The notes under the pieces: generated by a model
Databases searched by the model: none
Told to the model about the DNA's origin: nothing
What the model saw: only the letters and a program-made list of their open reading frames with translations
Origin: Wolbachia endosymbiont of Aedes albopictus
Lineage (GTDB): Bacteria > Pseudomonadota > Alphaproteobacteria > Rickettsiales > Anaplasmataceae
Assembly: GCF_024804185.1 (NCBI RefSeq)
Contig: NZ_CP101657.1
Coordinates: 186,001-250,000 of the forward strand
Direction: 5' to 3'
DNA: 64,000 nucleotides
Shown: positions 52,247 to 61,579 of the stretch, in pieces
How the letters are laid out: every line of letters begins with the position of its first letter
How positions within the stretch are numbered: position 1 is the first letter of the stretch
Made by a program: the position numbers and the translations under genes

Positions 52247-52860
52247 CGTTCAGGGTAAAGAATAAATTCCCACAAGGCAAGAAAAGCTGCAATACTACGT
52301 AGCAGACTATAGAACGGAAAAAATATCAATACTATATAAAAATAAAAAGGCATCTTTTGCTGTTTGACAGCTATTACCAAAAGAATCAGGTTAGTAACGT
52401 ATACCACTACAAAGTAGTACAAAAATAATTCATTTAAAACTTTAGTTAATATCAATGAAAGCAGTAAAAATGGAGTAGTAAAAAATATAAAAGCTGCAGA
52501 GCCAACAAAAAGATTCAATAGCAAAATTCCCTTAAATCCAGTGTGTTTATAAAGAGACTTTATATTTTTTAAATGAACAATATAAGTTTGCATATAGCCT
52601 TTGATCCAGCGCGCTCTTTGCTTAATCCAAGCAAATACAGCAATTGGTGACTCTTCCAATGTTTCTGAGTCAATCATCCTGGTTTTATATCCAATTTGCG
52701 CAAGTCTCAAACCAAGTTCAGCATCTTCGGTAACACTATAAGCATCCCAGAAAAACACTTCTTTTAGAATTTTTACTGAAAAATGATTACTGCTACCACC
52801 CAAAGGTATCGGTATGTTCATTTTTTGGAATCCAGGCAATAAGTATTGAAACCAGTTCAT
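52195..52860 (-). CDS. Glycosyltransferase family 2, C-terminal part of a split gene
   Basis: The 221-residue frame has the acidic and Q-x-x-R-W regions of processive GT2 enzymes ([40 protein letters not shown]) followed by three or four transmembrane helices. It is the rest of the gene at 52961-53812. The bridge from the A8 tract (52972-52979) to ATG 52860 is open in this frame (ALIEFNKDDDKLACVQAKLN). One A fewer would give one continuous protein of about 539 residues. The Q-x-x-R-W motif is intact, so the C-terminal half is undamaged. Confidence 0.7.
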   Translation of the reverse strand: MNWFQYLLPGFQKMNIPIPLGGSSNHFSVKILKEVFFWDAYSVTEDAELGLRLAQIGYKTRMIDSETLEESPIAVFAWIKQRARWIKGYMQTYIVHLKNIKSLYKHTGFKGILLLNLFVGSAAFIFFTTPFLLLSLILTKVLNELFLYYFVVVYVTNLILLVIAVKQQKMPFYFYIVLIFFPFYSLLRSIAAFLALWEFILYPERWNKTQHGLWNKSNQNL

Positions 52861-52960
52861 ATACTCCAGAGAAAAGAATTTTGTGAGAAAATTATAATCA
52901 CAATTGTAGTAATTTAATTTCGCCTGTACACAGGCAAGCTTATCGTCGTCCTTATTAAAT

Positions 52961-53812
52961 TCAATCAGTGCTTTTTTTTAACTGCAATGGGTCTGGTTTA
53001 TCATCTGCATCATATATTACTGCATACTTTCCTCTAGCAAAGCTCATAGCATAATTGCATGACTTGGCTTTTGTTCTAGGCAAAGAATGAGGCACTTTTA
53101 TTACTTCAAAATACTGTGGTAAAGTGTACTTTTCTATAGCTGCTAGCGTTTCCTGGTCTTCACTTTCTACCAGAAGCTTTACATCTAATTTCGACTTTGG
53201 ATAATCCAAACTTTCAATGCTTTCGATCAATTGCTCTATCACTGCGCTTTCTTTAAAAGCAGGCAATAAAATAGTATATATAGGAAAATCTTCTTCATTC
53301 AGCTTACTATAATCCACTTTTTGGTTGGAAGTTTCATATAAATTAAAAATTGTAGCTATAAACTTGAATAAATAACTAGAACATCCGATTATAAATATCA
53401 ACATCAAAGCAAAATATGTATATTTCTCTGTTAGTGTTAAAATTGAAGTTACAATAAAGAAAGAAGCAAAAAATATTGAGCTTAGTTTAATGCTTTTAGC
53501 TGAAAAATTAGGATTCTTGTAATATAAGTAGTTGCTTGCAAATTCTGAAATACCAAAGTGCGAGTTAAGAAGATTTAAAATCTGTTCGCTATCCACTTTT
53601 ATTAATACATAGTCAATACCGTAATGAGCTTCGACCCAACGGTTGATATCTCGGCTTGTGTCTTCAACCATAAAAAAAGTAGTATTATTTAATTTTTGCC
53701 AAGGAATTATATTAAATTTATAGTAAAAAAGTTTCTCTGGCTCTTTGCACAAACTAGAATCAAACTTAATTTTTTCTACATTATCAGCTTGAAGTATAGC
53801 CAATTGTTGCAT
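52961..53812 (-). CDS. Glycosyltransferase family 2, N-terminal part of a split gene
   Basis: The 283-residue frame has an N-terminal GSPII_E-like domain (about 1-110: QQLAILQADNVEKIKFDSSL and IDYVLIKVDSEQILNLLNSH), two transmembrane helices (about 122-165) and the start of a GT-A domain (YTILLPAFKESAVIEQLIES, KLLVESEDQETLAA, AVIYDADDKPDPLQLKK with the DxD metal site). It stops at TGA 52961-52963, shortly after the A8 tract. The missing half lies at 52195-52860. Enzymes of this layout make or modify cell-envelope polysaccharides; the product here is unknown. Confidence 0.7.
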   Translation of the reverse strand: MQQLAILQADNVEKIKFDSSLCKEPEKLFYYKFNIIPWQKLNNTTFFMVEDTSRDINRWVEAHYGIDYVLIKVDSEQILNLLNSHFGISEFASNYLYYKNPNFSAKSIKLSSIFFASFFIVTSILTLTEKYTYFALMLIFIIGCSSYLFKFIATIFNLYETSNQKVDYSKLNEEDFPIYTILLPAFKESAVIEQLIESIESLDYPKSKLDVKLLVESEDQETLAAIEKYTLPQYFEVIKVPHSLPRTKAKSCNYAMSFARGKYAVIYDADDKPDPLQLKKSTD

Positions 53813-53817
53813 TAAAC

Positions 53818-54294
53818 CTAATGCAATTTTTTATTTAAGTCACGTGAAAATGAAGATATGACCTCGCTACTACGCTTATCATCTTTACGTTCATGCATTA
53901 TTTTTTTTACAGCATCAGCAGCTATATTCGCTGTGTTAGTCTGTAAATCTCCAAGAGCTTTTTCAACTTGGTCAGTGACTTTCTTCAAGTTAGAATGGGC
54001 ATTGTCATCTAATGTCTGATCTAGCTGCTGTCTATTGTGCTTAATGATACTATTAGCTTTATCAAGTGCTTCATTCATCATTTTATTAACTTCTGCATCT
54101 AATTCTTTGTATTTTTTAGAAGATTTTTTGTAATACTCCAACATATCTTTCCTGAATTTTTCAGTTTCTTCACTTGAAAATTTGCTTTTGTTACGCTTAT
54201 TGTTAAGCGCATTTTTTATCACTTTCTTTAGCAATTTATACGAAAGGACAAAACTTACCAAGAAGGCAAGACCGATAATCAGTGATGTAGACAT
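53818..54294 (-). CDS. atpF: F0F1 ATP synthase subunit B
   Basis: A peripheral stalk protein of ATP synthase. The 158-residue protein has one N-terminal membrane helix (STSLIIGLAFLVSFVLSYKL) and a long charged coiled coil (KYKELDAEVNKMMNEALDKA, then NTANIAADAVKKIMHERKDD). It is weakly conserved, as usual for subunit b. It follows atpE and a second b-type gene in an atpB-atpE-b'-b order typical of Alphaproteobacteria, eight bases after the b' gene. The glycosyltransferase gene starts five bases after its stop. Confidence 0.85.
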   Translation of the reverse strand: MSTSLIIGLAFLVSFVLSYKLLKKVIKNALNNKRNKSKFSSEETEKFRKDMLEYYKKSSKKYKELDAEVNKMMNEALDKANSIIKHNRQQLDQTLDDNAHSNLKKVTDQVEKALGDLQTNTANIAADAVKKIMHERKDDKRSSEVISSFSRDLNKKLH

Positions 54295-54302
54295 AAAAAC
54301 CC

Positions 54303-54782
54303 CTAAAATTCTTTGGACACCAAATCAGCAACAAACTCCTCTTCAATTTCAGAGTTGGTCAATTTAGTATAATAAATTAAAGCAATACTAGTAGCCATTT
54401 GTTTTAACTGATCAGTATATTCAGATTTAAATTCTGCCACTTTTTCTTCAATAAGCTTGCTCTTTTTTTTGTCTTCCTCTTCTAATATATTCTTAACATT
54501 AGCTCTCATTTCTTCTACCTGAGCAAGTGCATCATCTATGATTTTTTTTGCCTGTATTCTAGCTTGGTTTAAAGCGGCATTATACTTGGCAATCTGATCT
54601 TCCGTAAGTCTTAAAAGATGAACAGAACTATTAAAAGAACCCAATACTTCTTTACTTCTAGTGCTTATTATTTCATCTAACTTTGGTAAAAATAAACAAC
54701 TTACTACGAAAAAAAGTGAAGAGAAAAAAATTAAAAACCACAAAACTTGAGAAAAGAAGGTTGAAACATCAAGCTGTGGCAT
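54303..54782 (-). CDS. F0F1 ATP synthase subunit B'
   Basis: A second stalk subunit (b'), found with b in Alphaproteobacteria. The 159-residue protein begins MPQLDVSTFFSQVLWFLIFF, a typical b' start, with one membrane helix, then a long coiled coil (AQVEEMRANVKNILEEEDKK). It lies three bases after atpE and eight bases before the b gene, so it belongs to the same operon. Confidence 0.92.
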   Translation of the reverse strand: MPQLDVSTFFSQVLWFLIFFSSLFFVVSCLFLPKLDEIISTRSKEVLGSFNSSVHLLRLTEDQIAKYNAALNQARIQAKKIIDDALAQVEEMRANVKNILEEEDKKKSKLIEEKVAEFKSEYTDQLKQMATSIALIYYTKLTNSEIEEEFVADLVSKEF

Positions 54783-54785
54783 CTG

Positions 54786-55013
54786 TTAAGCAACAAATAT
54801 TAATAACATTGCAAGTACAAACGCAAGCAATCCCATGATTTCAACCATGGCAGCACCAATATAAACATAACTTTTCATTTTACCTTCTGATTCAGGGTTT
54901 CTCGCAATCCCATTTAACATAGCAGAGAAGATATTAGCTATACCTAAACCAGCACCGAGCATTCCAAACACAGCTAAACCAATTGCTATAAACTTTAAAG
55001 CTACTAAATCCAT
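54786..55013 (-). CDS. atpE: F0F1 ATP synthase subunit C
   Basis: The proton-carrying ring subunit. The 75-residue hairpin has two membrane helices joined by the polar loop GIARNPESEGKM; helix 2 carries the essential carboxylate as glutamate in AAMVEIMGLLAF (about residue 58). The G-x-G pattern of helix 1 (GMLGAGLGIANIFSAMLNG) is intact. It lies between atpB and the b' gene. Confidence 0.98.
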   Translation of the reverse strand: MDLVALKFIAIGLAVFGMLGAGLGIANIFSAMLNGIARNPESEGKMKSYVYIGAAMVEIMGLLAFVLAMLLIFVA

Positions 55014-55072
55014 ATATTACCTTTAATTATTTCTTTATAATATAATTGTAAAATATTCTACAAGGAAGTCAA

Positions 55073-55798
55073 TTACTTTACTGCATCTGACAAATATACA
55101 CATGTTAATATAGTAAATATATAAGCTTGTAAAATTGCAACAAATACTTCAAATCCTATCAATGCAATTATGAACAAAAACGGCGCAGGAGTGAAAAATA
55201 TGTTCATATTTACAATAAACCCTGCTATCACTTTGATGATTGTATGACCAGCAATCATATTTGCTGCAAGCCTTATTGATAGGCTAACCGGCCTTACTAA
55301 ATAAGCAAACGACTTAATAATAATTATTATAGGTGCAAGCCACAAAGGAGTTCCTTTTGGTAGCAATATGCGTAAAAATTCTACTCCCCTTTCTTTAAAT
55401 CCAACAATCGTTATATAAATAAAAACCACCATCGATAAAGCGAAGGTGACTATCACATGACTTGTGACCGTCAAACTATAAGGAAGAACACCAACCAAAT
55501 TACATGATAAAATGAAAATAAATACTGTGAATATCAATGGAATGTGCTGCAAGCCTTTGCTTCCAGTGTTATTTTCTATTATTGAAACAACAAAATCATA
55601 TACATATTCAACTGCAGCTTGCAAATATCCTGGTATTACTGACCCCTTCTTTATTCCAAAAAGCAAAAAGAGTATCACCAATATCACCGAAATCATCATG
55701 AAAAGAGATGAATTGGTAAAGCTTACGTCATACCCAAACAACCTAGGTAACTCTATTATTGTATATACTTTAAACTGTTCCAGTGGATTTAATGCCAT
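55073..55798 (-). CDS. atpB: F0F1 ATP synthase subunit A
   Basis: Provides the proton half-channels next to the c ring. The 241-residue protein has several membrane helices and the essential arginine in the conserved [20 protein letters not shown] (about residues 168-187). It also has [20 protein letters not shown] and the closing helix [17 protein letters not shown]. It leads the F0 operon atpB-atpE-b'-b on the minus strand. F1 genes are not in the window, as is usual for Rickettsiales where they are separated. Confidence 0.97.
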   Translation of the reverse strand: MALNPLEQFKVYTIIELPRLFGYDVSFTNSSLFMMISVILVILFLLFGIKKGSVIPGYLQAAVEYVYDFVVSIIENNTGSKGLQHIPLIFTVFIFILSCNLVGVLPYSLTVTSHVIVTFALSMVVFIYITIVGFKERGVEFLRILLPKGTPLWLAPIIIIIKSFAYLVRPVSLSIRLAANMIAGHTIIKVIAGFIVNMNIFFTPAPFLFIIALIGFEVFVAILQAYIFTILTCVYLSDAVK

Positions 55799-55976
55799 TT
55801 TAATCTGAACTATAAACAGTAAATAAAGTATGAATTTTATAGGACAATGTCAAGAATTAAGATAAGGCTCTGTATTGTTATAACATTGATACATTAACAA
55901 AATATGTAATTAAAGTGTTAATTACAGTCAGCTCTGTATTTTAAAACTTACTAATCTTATTAAATTATTCAATATC

Positions 55977-56005
55977 TTGACTTAACATCTTATTTTAATT
56001 ATAAT
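55977..56005 (+). promoter_or_regulatory. Promoter of the 95-residue hypothetical gene
   Basis: TTGACT (55977-55982), a 17-base spacer, and perfect TATAAT (56000-56005). GAGGT lies about seven bases before ATG 56029. The 5' leader would be about 17 bases. Confidence 0.7.
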
Positions 56006-56028
56006 TTAATTTTTAGTGAGGTATTATT

Positions 56029-56316
56029 ATGAACGAAATAGATTTTATTAACACTAATCATCCTTTAAATTTAGAGCAGGAATTTGGTAGTGGATACATT
56101 AAACTAACAGATGGCTCCTTTAACGAATATACTGGCCATTATCAAATGGGAAGCGAAATACTAGATAAAAGCCATAATATGATAGGGAACTTAACTATTG
56201 ATGGTTACATTCATAACTCCCATGAAGATAACCACAATATGAATCTTAAGCTCTCTATGGAGATAGACTTAAAAGGTGATATCGAGAAGATAAATTCTCT
56301 CTACAATAATATATAA
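56029..56316 (+). CDS. Small hypothetical protein
   Basis: The family was not recognised. The 95-residue soluble protein is acidic and histidine-rich (FINTNHPLNLEQEFGSGYIK; YIHNSHEDNHNMNLKLSMEI), with beta-rich predicted structure and no membrane segment. The strong promoter, the good ribosome site (GTGAGGT) and the clean terminator show a well-expressed single gene. Confidence 0.65.
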   Translation: MNEIDFINTNHPLNLEQEFGSGYIKLTDGSFNEYTGHYQMGSEILDKSHNMIGNLTIDGYIHNSHEDNHNMNLKLSMEIDLKGDIEKINSLYNNI

Positions 56317-56325
56317 AATTACAAA

Positions 56326-56358
56326 AACTTCTGCATCCTTGTTTATGATGTAGAAGTT
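56326..56358 (+). terminator. Terminator of the 95-residue gene
   Basis: AACTTCTGCATC (56326-56337) pairs with GATGTAGAAGTT (56347-56358) with one G-U, loop of 9, followed by ACCTTTTATT. It begins ten bases after the stop. Confidence 0.75.
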
Positions 56359-56436
56359 ACCTTTTATTCCATTACAACAAGCTTTAAAAGCACTACATTT
56401 TATATTACAATAACTCTTTTATTTCTTTAAAGGTTC

Positions 56437-58776
56437 ATGAAATTCACATTATCTTGGTTATTAGAACACTTAGAAACCAATGCTAGTTTAGAAGAAATTA
56501 CCGATAAGTTAACTCACATAGGGTTAGAAGTAGAAGATGTGATCGACAATACCAAATTAGCTGGTTTTATTGTTGCAGAAGTATTAGAGGTGATACAGCA
56601 TCCAAATGCTGATAAATTAAAATTATGTAAAGTAGATGACGGGAGTAAAATTCTACAAATAGTTTGCGGAGCAAACAATGTTAGAGAAGGTATGAAAACT
56701 GTGCTTGCATCTCTTGGTAGCACATTGCCAGAAAGTGATTTCACAATCAAGCCCACAAAAATACGAGGAGTGCTAAGTGAAGGGATGCTCTGCTCTGCTT
56801 CTGAACTTGCGCTGATTCAAGAGAAAAGTGAAGAAATAATCGAGCTTTCTGATGATTATAAAGTAGGGGATAAATTTTTCAATTGTGACCCTGTAATTGA
56901 TATAAATGTTACTCCAAACCGTGGAGATTGCTTAGGCATTTATGGAATAGCTCGCGACCTTGCTGCAACTGGAATTGGGACATTAAAGACTTTAAGTATC
57001 CCACAACTTACCAACTCCATAAATTCACCGATCGATGTTGAAGTTACTGACGGGGAAAGTTTTATTAGTGGAATATACATCGCCAATGTAAAAAATCAAG
57101 AAAGCCCAAAATGGTTAAAAGATAGGCTGAAATCGATAGGAATGCGCTCCATTTCTGCAATAGTTGACATTACTAACTATATTATGATATCTTTCAGCCG
57201 TCCAATGCACGCGTATGATGCAAAAAAAATAGAAGGAGAGCTCACAGTACGCAAAGCAAACGACGGAGAAAAATTTGCTGGTTTGAACGGTAAAGAATAC
57301 TTATTAAACACGGACACAAGCGTTATTTCTGATAGTAAAAATATTCATGGAGTTGCTGGAATTATAGGTGGAAAGTGCAGTGAATGTACTCTCGAAACTA
57401 CTGATATCTTTTTAGAGTCTGCTTGGTTTGACCCTATATCCATCGCTAAATCTGCAAGGCAGATGAACATCTCCACAGAATCTAGTTACAGATTTGCACG
57501 TTCAGTTGATCCTGGATTGACTCTTGAGGGACTCAATCTTGCAGCTAAAATGATTTTGGATTTATGTGGTGAAGAAGTCTCAAGCGTAGTGTCTGCCGGC
57601 AGCTTAGATAATGCTGACACCAAGGTGAACTTTGATTATCAGGATGTGAACAAGTTTGGAAGTGTGTCTGTATCGCCTGATGAAGTGTTCGATATCTTAA
57701 CGAAACTAGGGTTTAATATTGATAAAAAAACCGAAGGCAATTGGAATGTACAAGTACCAAGCTGGAGACCGGACGTGACTATACCTGCTGACCTAATTGA
57801 AGAAGTAACAAGAATATACGGCTATGACAAAATAAAAGAAGAACCACTACCAAATAATGTTGAAGAAGTAGATAGTGCATACGACAATTTGCGTATTTTG
57901 ATGACAAACAGAGGGTTTCATGAAGTGCTAACCTGGTCGTTTATGAGTGAATCAACAGCTGAAAAATTTGGTTACTCGAATAAGTTATTTATCATCGATA
58001 ATCCGTTTAACAATAACTTTAATATGATGAGATCAAGTATTATGCCAAATTTATTGCAAGTCATTGCTGATAATATTGCCCATGGAGTACCTGATCTTGC
58101 AATCTTCGAAATTGGGCCGATTTATGATGGTGAAGCTCAGTCTAAACATGTTTTAAGTGGAATAAGAACAGGAAATAATCTACCGCGAAACCATTATAAT
58201 ACTGATAGGAAAGTAGATGTTTTTGACGCAAAGGCTGATTGCATAGCAGCTTTGGAGTTTTTTAACGTCAATTGCGATAATTTAACGATAGAGAGAGCAG
58301 AAAAAGAACATTACCACCCAGGAAAGTCAGGCACTCTCTCTTTTAAGAATAAAGTAGCAGGTTATTTTGGAGAGTTGCATCCTAATATATTAGATCTTTT
58401 TGACATCAAGCAAAAAGTTGTAGGTTTTGAGGTGATATTAGAAAATATTGAAAATTTACCTGTAAGTAGAAAGAAATTTATCGATTATAAATACCAAAGT
58501 GTAAAACGTGATTTTGCATTTATTGTAAATAAGGATGTGAAAGTAGGTAATATAATCAATGTGCTAAAAAAAAGCTCAGAGCTCATCACAGAAGTTTTGA
58601 TATTCGATGTATACCATGGAAGTAACATAGAGCCGAACAAGATGTCTATAGCATTATCAGTTACTTTCTGCTCTCCAACTCACACTTTAACTGAAAAGGA
58701 AATCCAAAAGGAATCAAATATGATAGTTAACTTAGTGTGTGAAAGTACAAAAGGAACTTTGAGAGCTCATAATTAA
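56437..58776 (+). CDS. pheT: Phenylalanyl-tRNA synthetase beta subunit
   Basis: The beta subunit of the (alpha-beta)2 enzyme that charges tRNA-Phe. The 779-residue protein has an N-terminal tRNA-binding (EMAP-like) domain ([40 protein letters not shown]), the B3/B4 core ([40 protein letters not shown]) and B5 DNA-binding-like fold ([20 protein letters not shown]). It ends with the C-terminal anticodon-binding FDX-ACB domain ([20 protein letters not shown]). The length is typical. The stop codon overlaps the 3' end of the next gene by four bases on the other strand; pheS is not in the window. Confidence 0.97.
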   Translation: MKFTLSWLLEHLETNASLEEITDKLTHIGLEVEDVIDNTKLAGFIVAEVLEVIQHPNADKLKLCKVDDGSKILQIVCGANNVREGMKTVLASLGSTLPESDFTIKPTKIRGVLSEGMLCSASELALIQEKSEEIIELSDDYKVGDKFFNCDPVIDINVTPNRGDCLGIYGIARDLAATGIGTLKTLSIPQLTNSINSPIDVEVTDGESFISGIYIANVKNQESPKWLKDRLKSIGMRSISAIVDITNYIMISFSRPMHAYDAKKIEGELTVRKANDGEKFAGLNGKEYLLNTDTSVISDSKNIHGVAGIIGGKCSECTLETTDIFLESAWFDPISIAKSARQMNISTESSYRFARSVDPGLTLEGLNLAAKMILDLCGEEVSSVVSAGSLDNADTKVNFDYQDVNKFGSVSVSPDEVFDILTKLGFNIDKKTEGNWNVQVPSWRPDVTIPADLIEEVTRIYGYDKIKEEPLPNNVEEVDSAYDNLRILMTNRGFHEVLTWSFMSESTAEKFGYSNKLFIIDNPFNNNFNMMRSSIMPNLLQVIADNIAHGVPDLAIFEIGPIYDGEAQSKHVLSGIRTGNNLPRNHYNTDRKVDVFDAKADCIAALEFFNVNCDNLTIERAEKEHYHPGKSGTLSFKNKVAGYFGELHPNILDLFDIKQKVVGFEVILENIENLPVSRKKFIDYKYQSVKRDFAFIVNKDVKVGNIINVLKKSSELITEVLIFDVYHGSNIEPNKMSIALSVTFCSPTHTLTEKEIQKESNMIVNLVCESTKGTLRAHN

Positions 58777-61517
58777 GCCGTAATCACAGTTTTCTGATTT
58801 TGCTGTGTCACGTTTACTTCATCCAATCTATTTTCAATCTTGAATTCAACATCCTTGAAAAATCTATCCCACATTCCATGCAAATGCTCTTCTACTTTAG
58901 GCCATACATCATTTTTAAATGTTACCCCATCATCAGAAAATAAACTACCTAAAAAAGTTCCGATTTCTTCATAACTTGACTGAAAATGTTGAAGAAATGT
59001 CTCTACTTCTTTATGAGCACCACGTACCACACTTAACGCTTTCCCTTCTGTGCTATTATCTTTGTTTACGGTAGCTGACCATCCAATCACATTATAATTA
59101 ACACCAACTTTGAGAGAGTTCCAAAACCTCCACAAACCACTCTCATTATCTTTTGGTACATTATTTATTATAAGGTTCGCTAACCTGTCTACCATAGGAG
59201 ACAATAAATCTTGACAGAAGTGCTTGATATTATTCTTTATTTCAATTACAGGACCTTTCATGCGTTTTTCTGCTAAACAATACTCAAGTTCCGCTTCCTC
59301 TAATAACTTCTTGATTTCTGCTTCATTAAAAGTTTTTTCCTTGAGCCTCTCCAGTAACTTATCCTCTATTATTGCAAATTTTATTTTTTCACGAGATTCT
59401 AGTTCTTCTCTGTAATCATTTGTTGCTTTTTTATTTATCAATAATCTTTCTTTTTCTAACTCTAATTGTTCTAATGCTTCTAGAATTTCTTGGTTATTTT
59501 CTAAGTGCTCCTGTATTAATTTTGTATCTGGATGCTTTTCTCCTTTTCTATTTCGCTCATCTTCTAAGTACTTATTTAAATCCTCATTTCCTTCTATTAC
59601 TTTTCTTAACGATATAGGTTGCTCTAAGCATTTTGCAGTTTCCGCTCGGTGCGCATTAATCCTTTCTACTAGACTTGGCGCATCTCCTTTTAATAGGTCA
59701 CATAAACTTTTCATATACTTTGCTTGTCCTTCAAATAAAATTTGCACTTTATATTTTTTTATTTCTAAATACGCCTCTTTTATGAAGTCATTTATTTTAT
59801 CTGAAGCTTCTTTTAAATTTTCCTCACTCAAAGGAATTTTTATCTCCTTTTCTAAATCTTCAAGCCGTTCCATTAGATTCTTATCCTTATTGGGTGTACC
59901 TAATAGGTTCCGCATAGATTGTTTTAATCGTTCCATTAGGCCTCGCTTTTCATCAAGTACGCCTGATTGATTTAACACAACTTTAGCTTTTTTCATTACT
60001 GATTTTATTAGCTTGCGCTCAACCTCTTGATCATTATATTCAAATTTAAAAAGGTCTTCTAACCTTCTTTTTAAGGCATCATCTTTCAGGTTACTATCCT
60101 TTCTATTTTCGTATACTTCTTTTAATTCTTCATGTATCTTTCTATACCTTTCTTCTCCCATTCCTTTTAACTCTTTTATCGTCTCTTCAGCTTCACGTAA
60201 AGCTTCTGCTGTTTCTTTAGGATACATACCCTTATAAATATCAATTATTGTCCTTTCAGCTATTTCCCCTTTTTCTTTAAGCCCTTCCCGTTCTGCTTTA
60301 AACACAGGAAGCCCTCTATCGTCCAAGTCATCTGGTACTTTTGCTCCTGCTTTTTTTAGATCTTCTAGTATCATTTCCTTTTCACTTGGCAATTCCTTAC
60401 CTTGGCTCTCCAACTCTTGTTTCACGTATATATCTCTTAGCACATCTTCTAATGAAAAATCTCCTTTTCTTTTTTGTGCAAATTTAATTGCTTGTATACA
60501 GGCAACTTGATAAGCATTTTGTATTAAGTGACTTGTCAATTTAGGACCTATACTATTTACTACTTTCACTCTAAACTCGTTCAACAATTCCTTCATTTTA
60601 TCATATGTAATCTCTTTCTTTTCTAGCTTTATCAGTTCTTCCATAGTCTTCGCAAATTCTTGAATAGAAGTTGCAAGGACATCCTTGATTTCATTGCGTA
60701 AGGGCTTAAGACCATTTTTTAAATTGATGTTAGTTGACAATTTCAGTACGATGCTATGCTCTGAATCCCGCGTCACATCAAACCACTTGTTATTTTCATT
60801 TTCATACAAATCTCTAAGCAATCGTTTAAATTGCGGTGGAAATTCTATTTCCATATCCCACGCAATATTTGATCCAGGAACTTCCTTTTCATGAAAAGAC
60901 ACCTCAATATTTTGATGCTTATTAGAATACCGCCCCATACTTATTTTAAGAGCAGTAACTAAAGAGTGAGATAAATCCCTATTTAAAAGATAAAAAGTAG
61001 CCAAAGCAATTGTTGCAGGAACAACTAAGGCTACAAGTACAGCCATATTAACAAAAATTGCTATTGCAGCAAGAACACCATATGCCAATCTTTTTGGTAC
61101 ACCAGTTTCACTCTTTTTTGTCTTATCTTCCCCTACACCTTCTTGTTTCTTGCTGTTTGCTTGAAATCTACTGCATACGACTAATCCCAGTGCAGTAAAA
61201 GCAATATAAGGAAGCATTAAAACTGACAGAGCTAAATTTAATACTCTTTTCTCTGGGCAAGCTCTGTTTATCTCTTTCAATATTTCGCTTGACATATTAT
61301 ACCAAGAGGTAAAAAAGTCAGAATTATAATCTTTATAATGAAATATACTGAGTGGAACGTTAAAATTAGCTAACGGCTCTTGTTCTTCTAACGCATCAAA
61401 AAACTCTTCTTCCTCTTCCAAAGTAACATTGGAAATAGATTCTACTTTATCTAAACCACAACTATTGTTATTAAAACCAACAACTTCTTTATAACCATCT
61501 GCAGTAACCTGATTCAT
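58773..61517 (-). CDS. Large coiled-coil membrane protein, unknown function
   Basis: The family was not recognised. The 914-residue protein has an acidic N-terminus ([20 protein letters not shown]), two membrane segments (about 92-115 and 145-177), then a globular part (about 200-320) and a very long charged helical region (about 340-780, e.g. [20 protein letters not shown]). The C-terminal domain (about 785-905, [40 protein letters not shown]) is less charged. It has no signal peptide and no known catalytic motif. The membrane hairpin and coiled coil suggest an inner-membrane or host-membrane protein. It overlaps pheT by four bases on the other strand and no operon partner is close. Confidence 0.75.
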   Translation of the reverse strand: MNQVTADGYKEVVGFNNNSCGLDKVESISNVTLEEEEEFFDALEEQEPLANFNVPLSIFHYKDYNSDFFTSWYNMSSEILKEINRACPEKRVLNLALSVLMLPYIAFTALGLVVCSRFQANSKKQEGVGEDKTKKSETGVPKRLAYGVLAAIAIFVNMAVLVALVVPATIALATFYLLNRDLSHSLVTALKISMGRYSNKHQNIEVSFHEKEVPGSNIAWDMEIEFPPQFKRLLRDLYENENNKWFDVTRDSEHSIVLKLSTNINLKNGLKPLRNEIKDVLATSIQEFAKTMEELIKLEKKEITYDKMKELLNEFRVKVVNSIGPKLTSHLIQNAYQVACIQAIKFAQKRKGDFSLEDVLRDIYVKQELESQGKELPSEKEMILEDLKKAGAKVPDDLDDRGLPVFKAEREGLKEKGEIAERTIIDIYKGMYPKETAEALREAEETIKELKGMGEERYRKIHEELKEVYENRKDSNLKDDALKRRLEDLFKFEYNDQEVERKLIKSVMKKAKVVLNQSGVLDEKRGLMERLKQSMRNLLGTPNKDKNLMERLEDLEKEIKIPLSEENLKEASDKINDFIKEAYLEIKKYKVQILFEGQAKYMKSLCDLLKGDAPSLVERINAHRAETAKCLEQPISLRKVIEGNEDLNKYLEDERNRKGEKHPDTKLIQEHLENNQEILEALEQLELEKERLLINKKATNDYREELESREKIKFAIIEDKLLERLKEKTFNEAEIKKLLEEAELEYCLAEKRMKGPVIEIKNNIKHFCQDLLSPMVDRLANLIINNVPKDNESGLWRFWNSLKVGVNYNVIGWSATVNKDNSTEGKALSVVRGAHKEVETFLQHFQSSYEEIGTFLGSLFSDDGVTFKNDVWPKVEEHLHGMWDRFFKDVEFKIENRLDEVNVTQQNQKTVITA

Positions 61518-61579
61518 ATTATAACCTTATCTAAAAGCAACCTAAGTATAGCATAAACATTAGTAACTTTGCAACTTTA

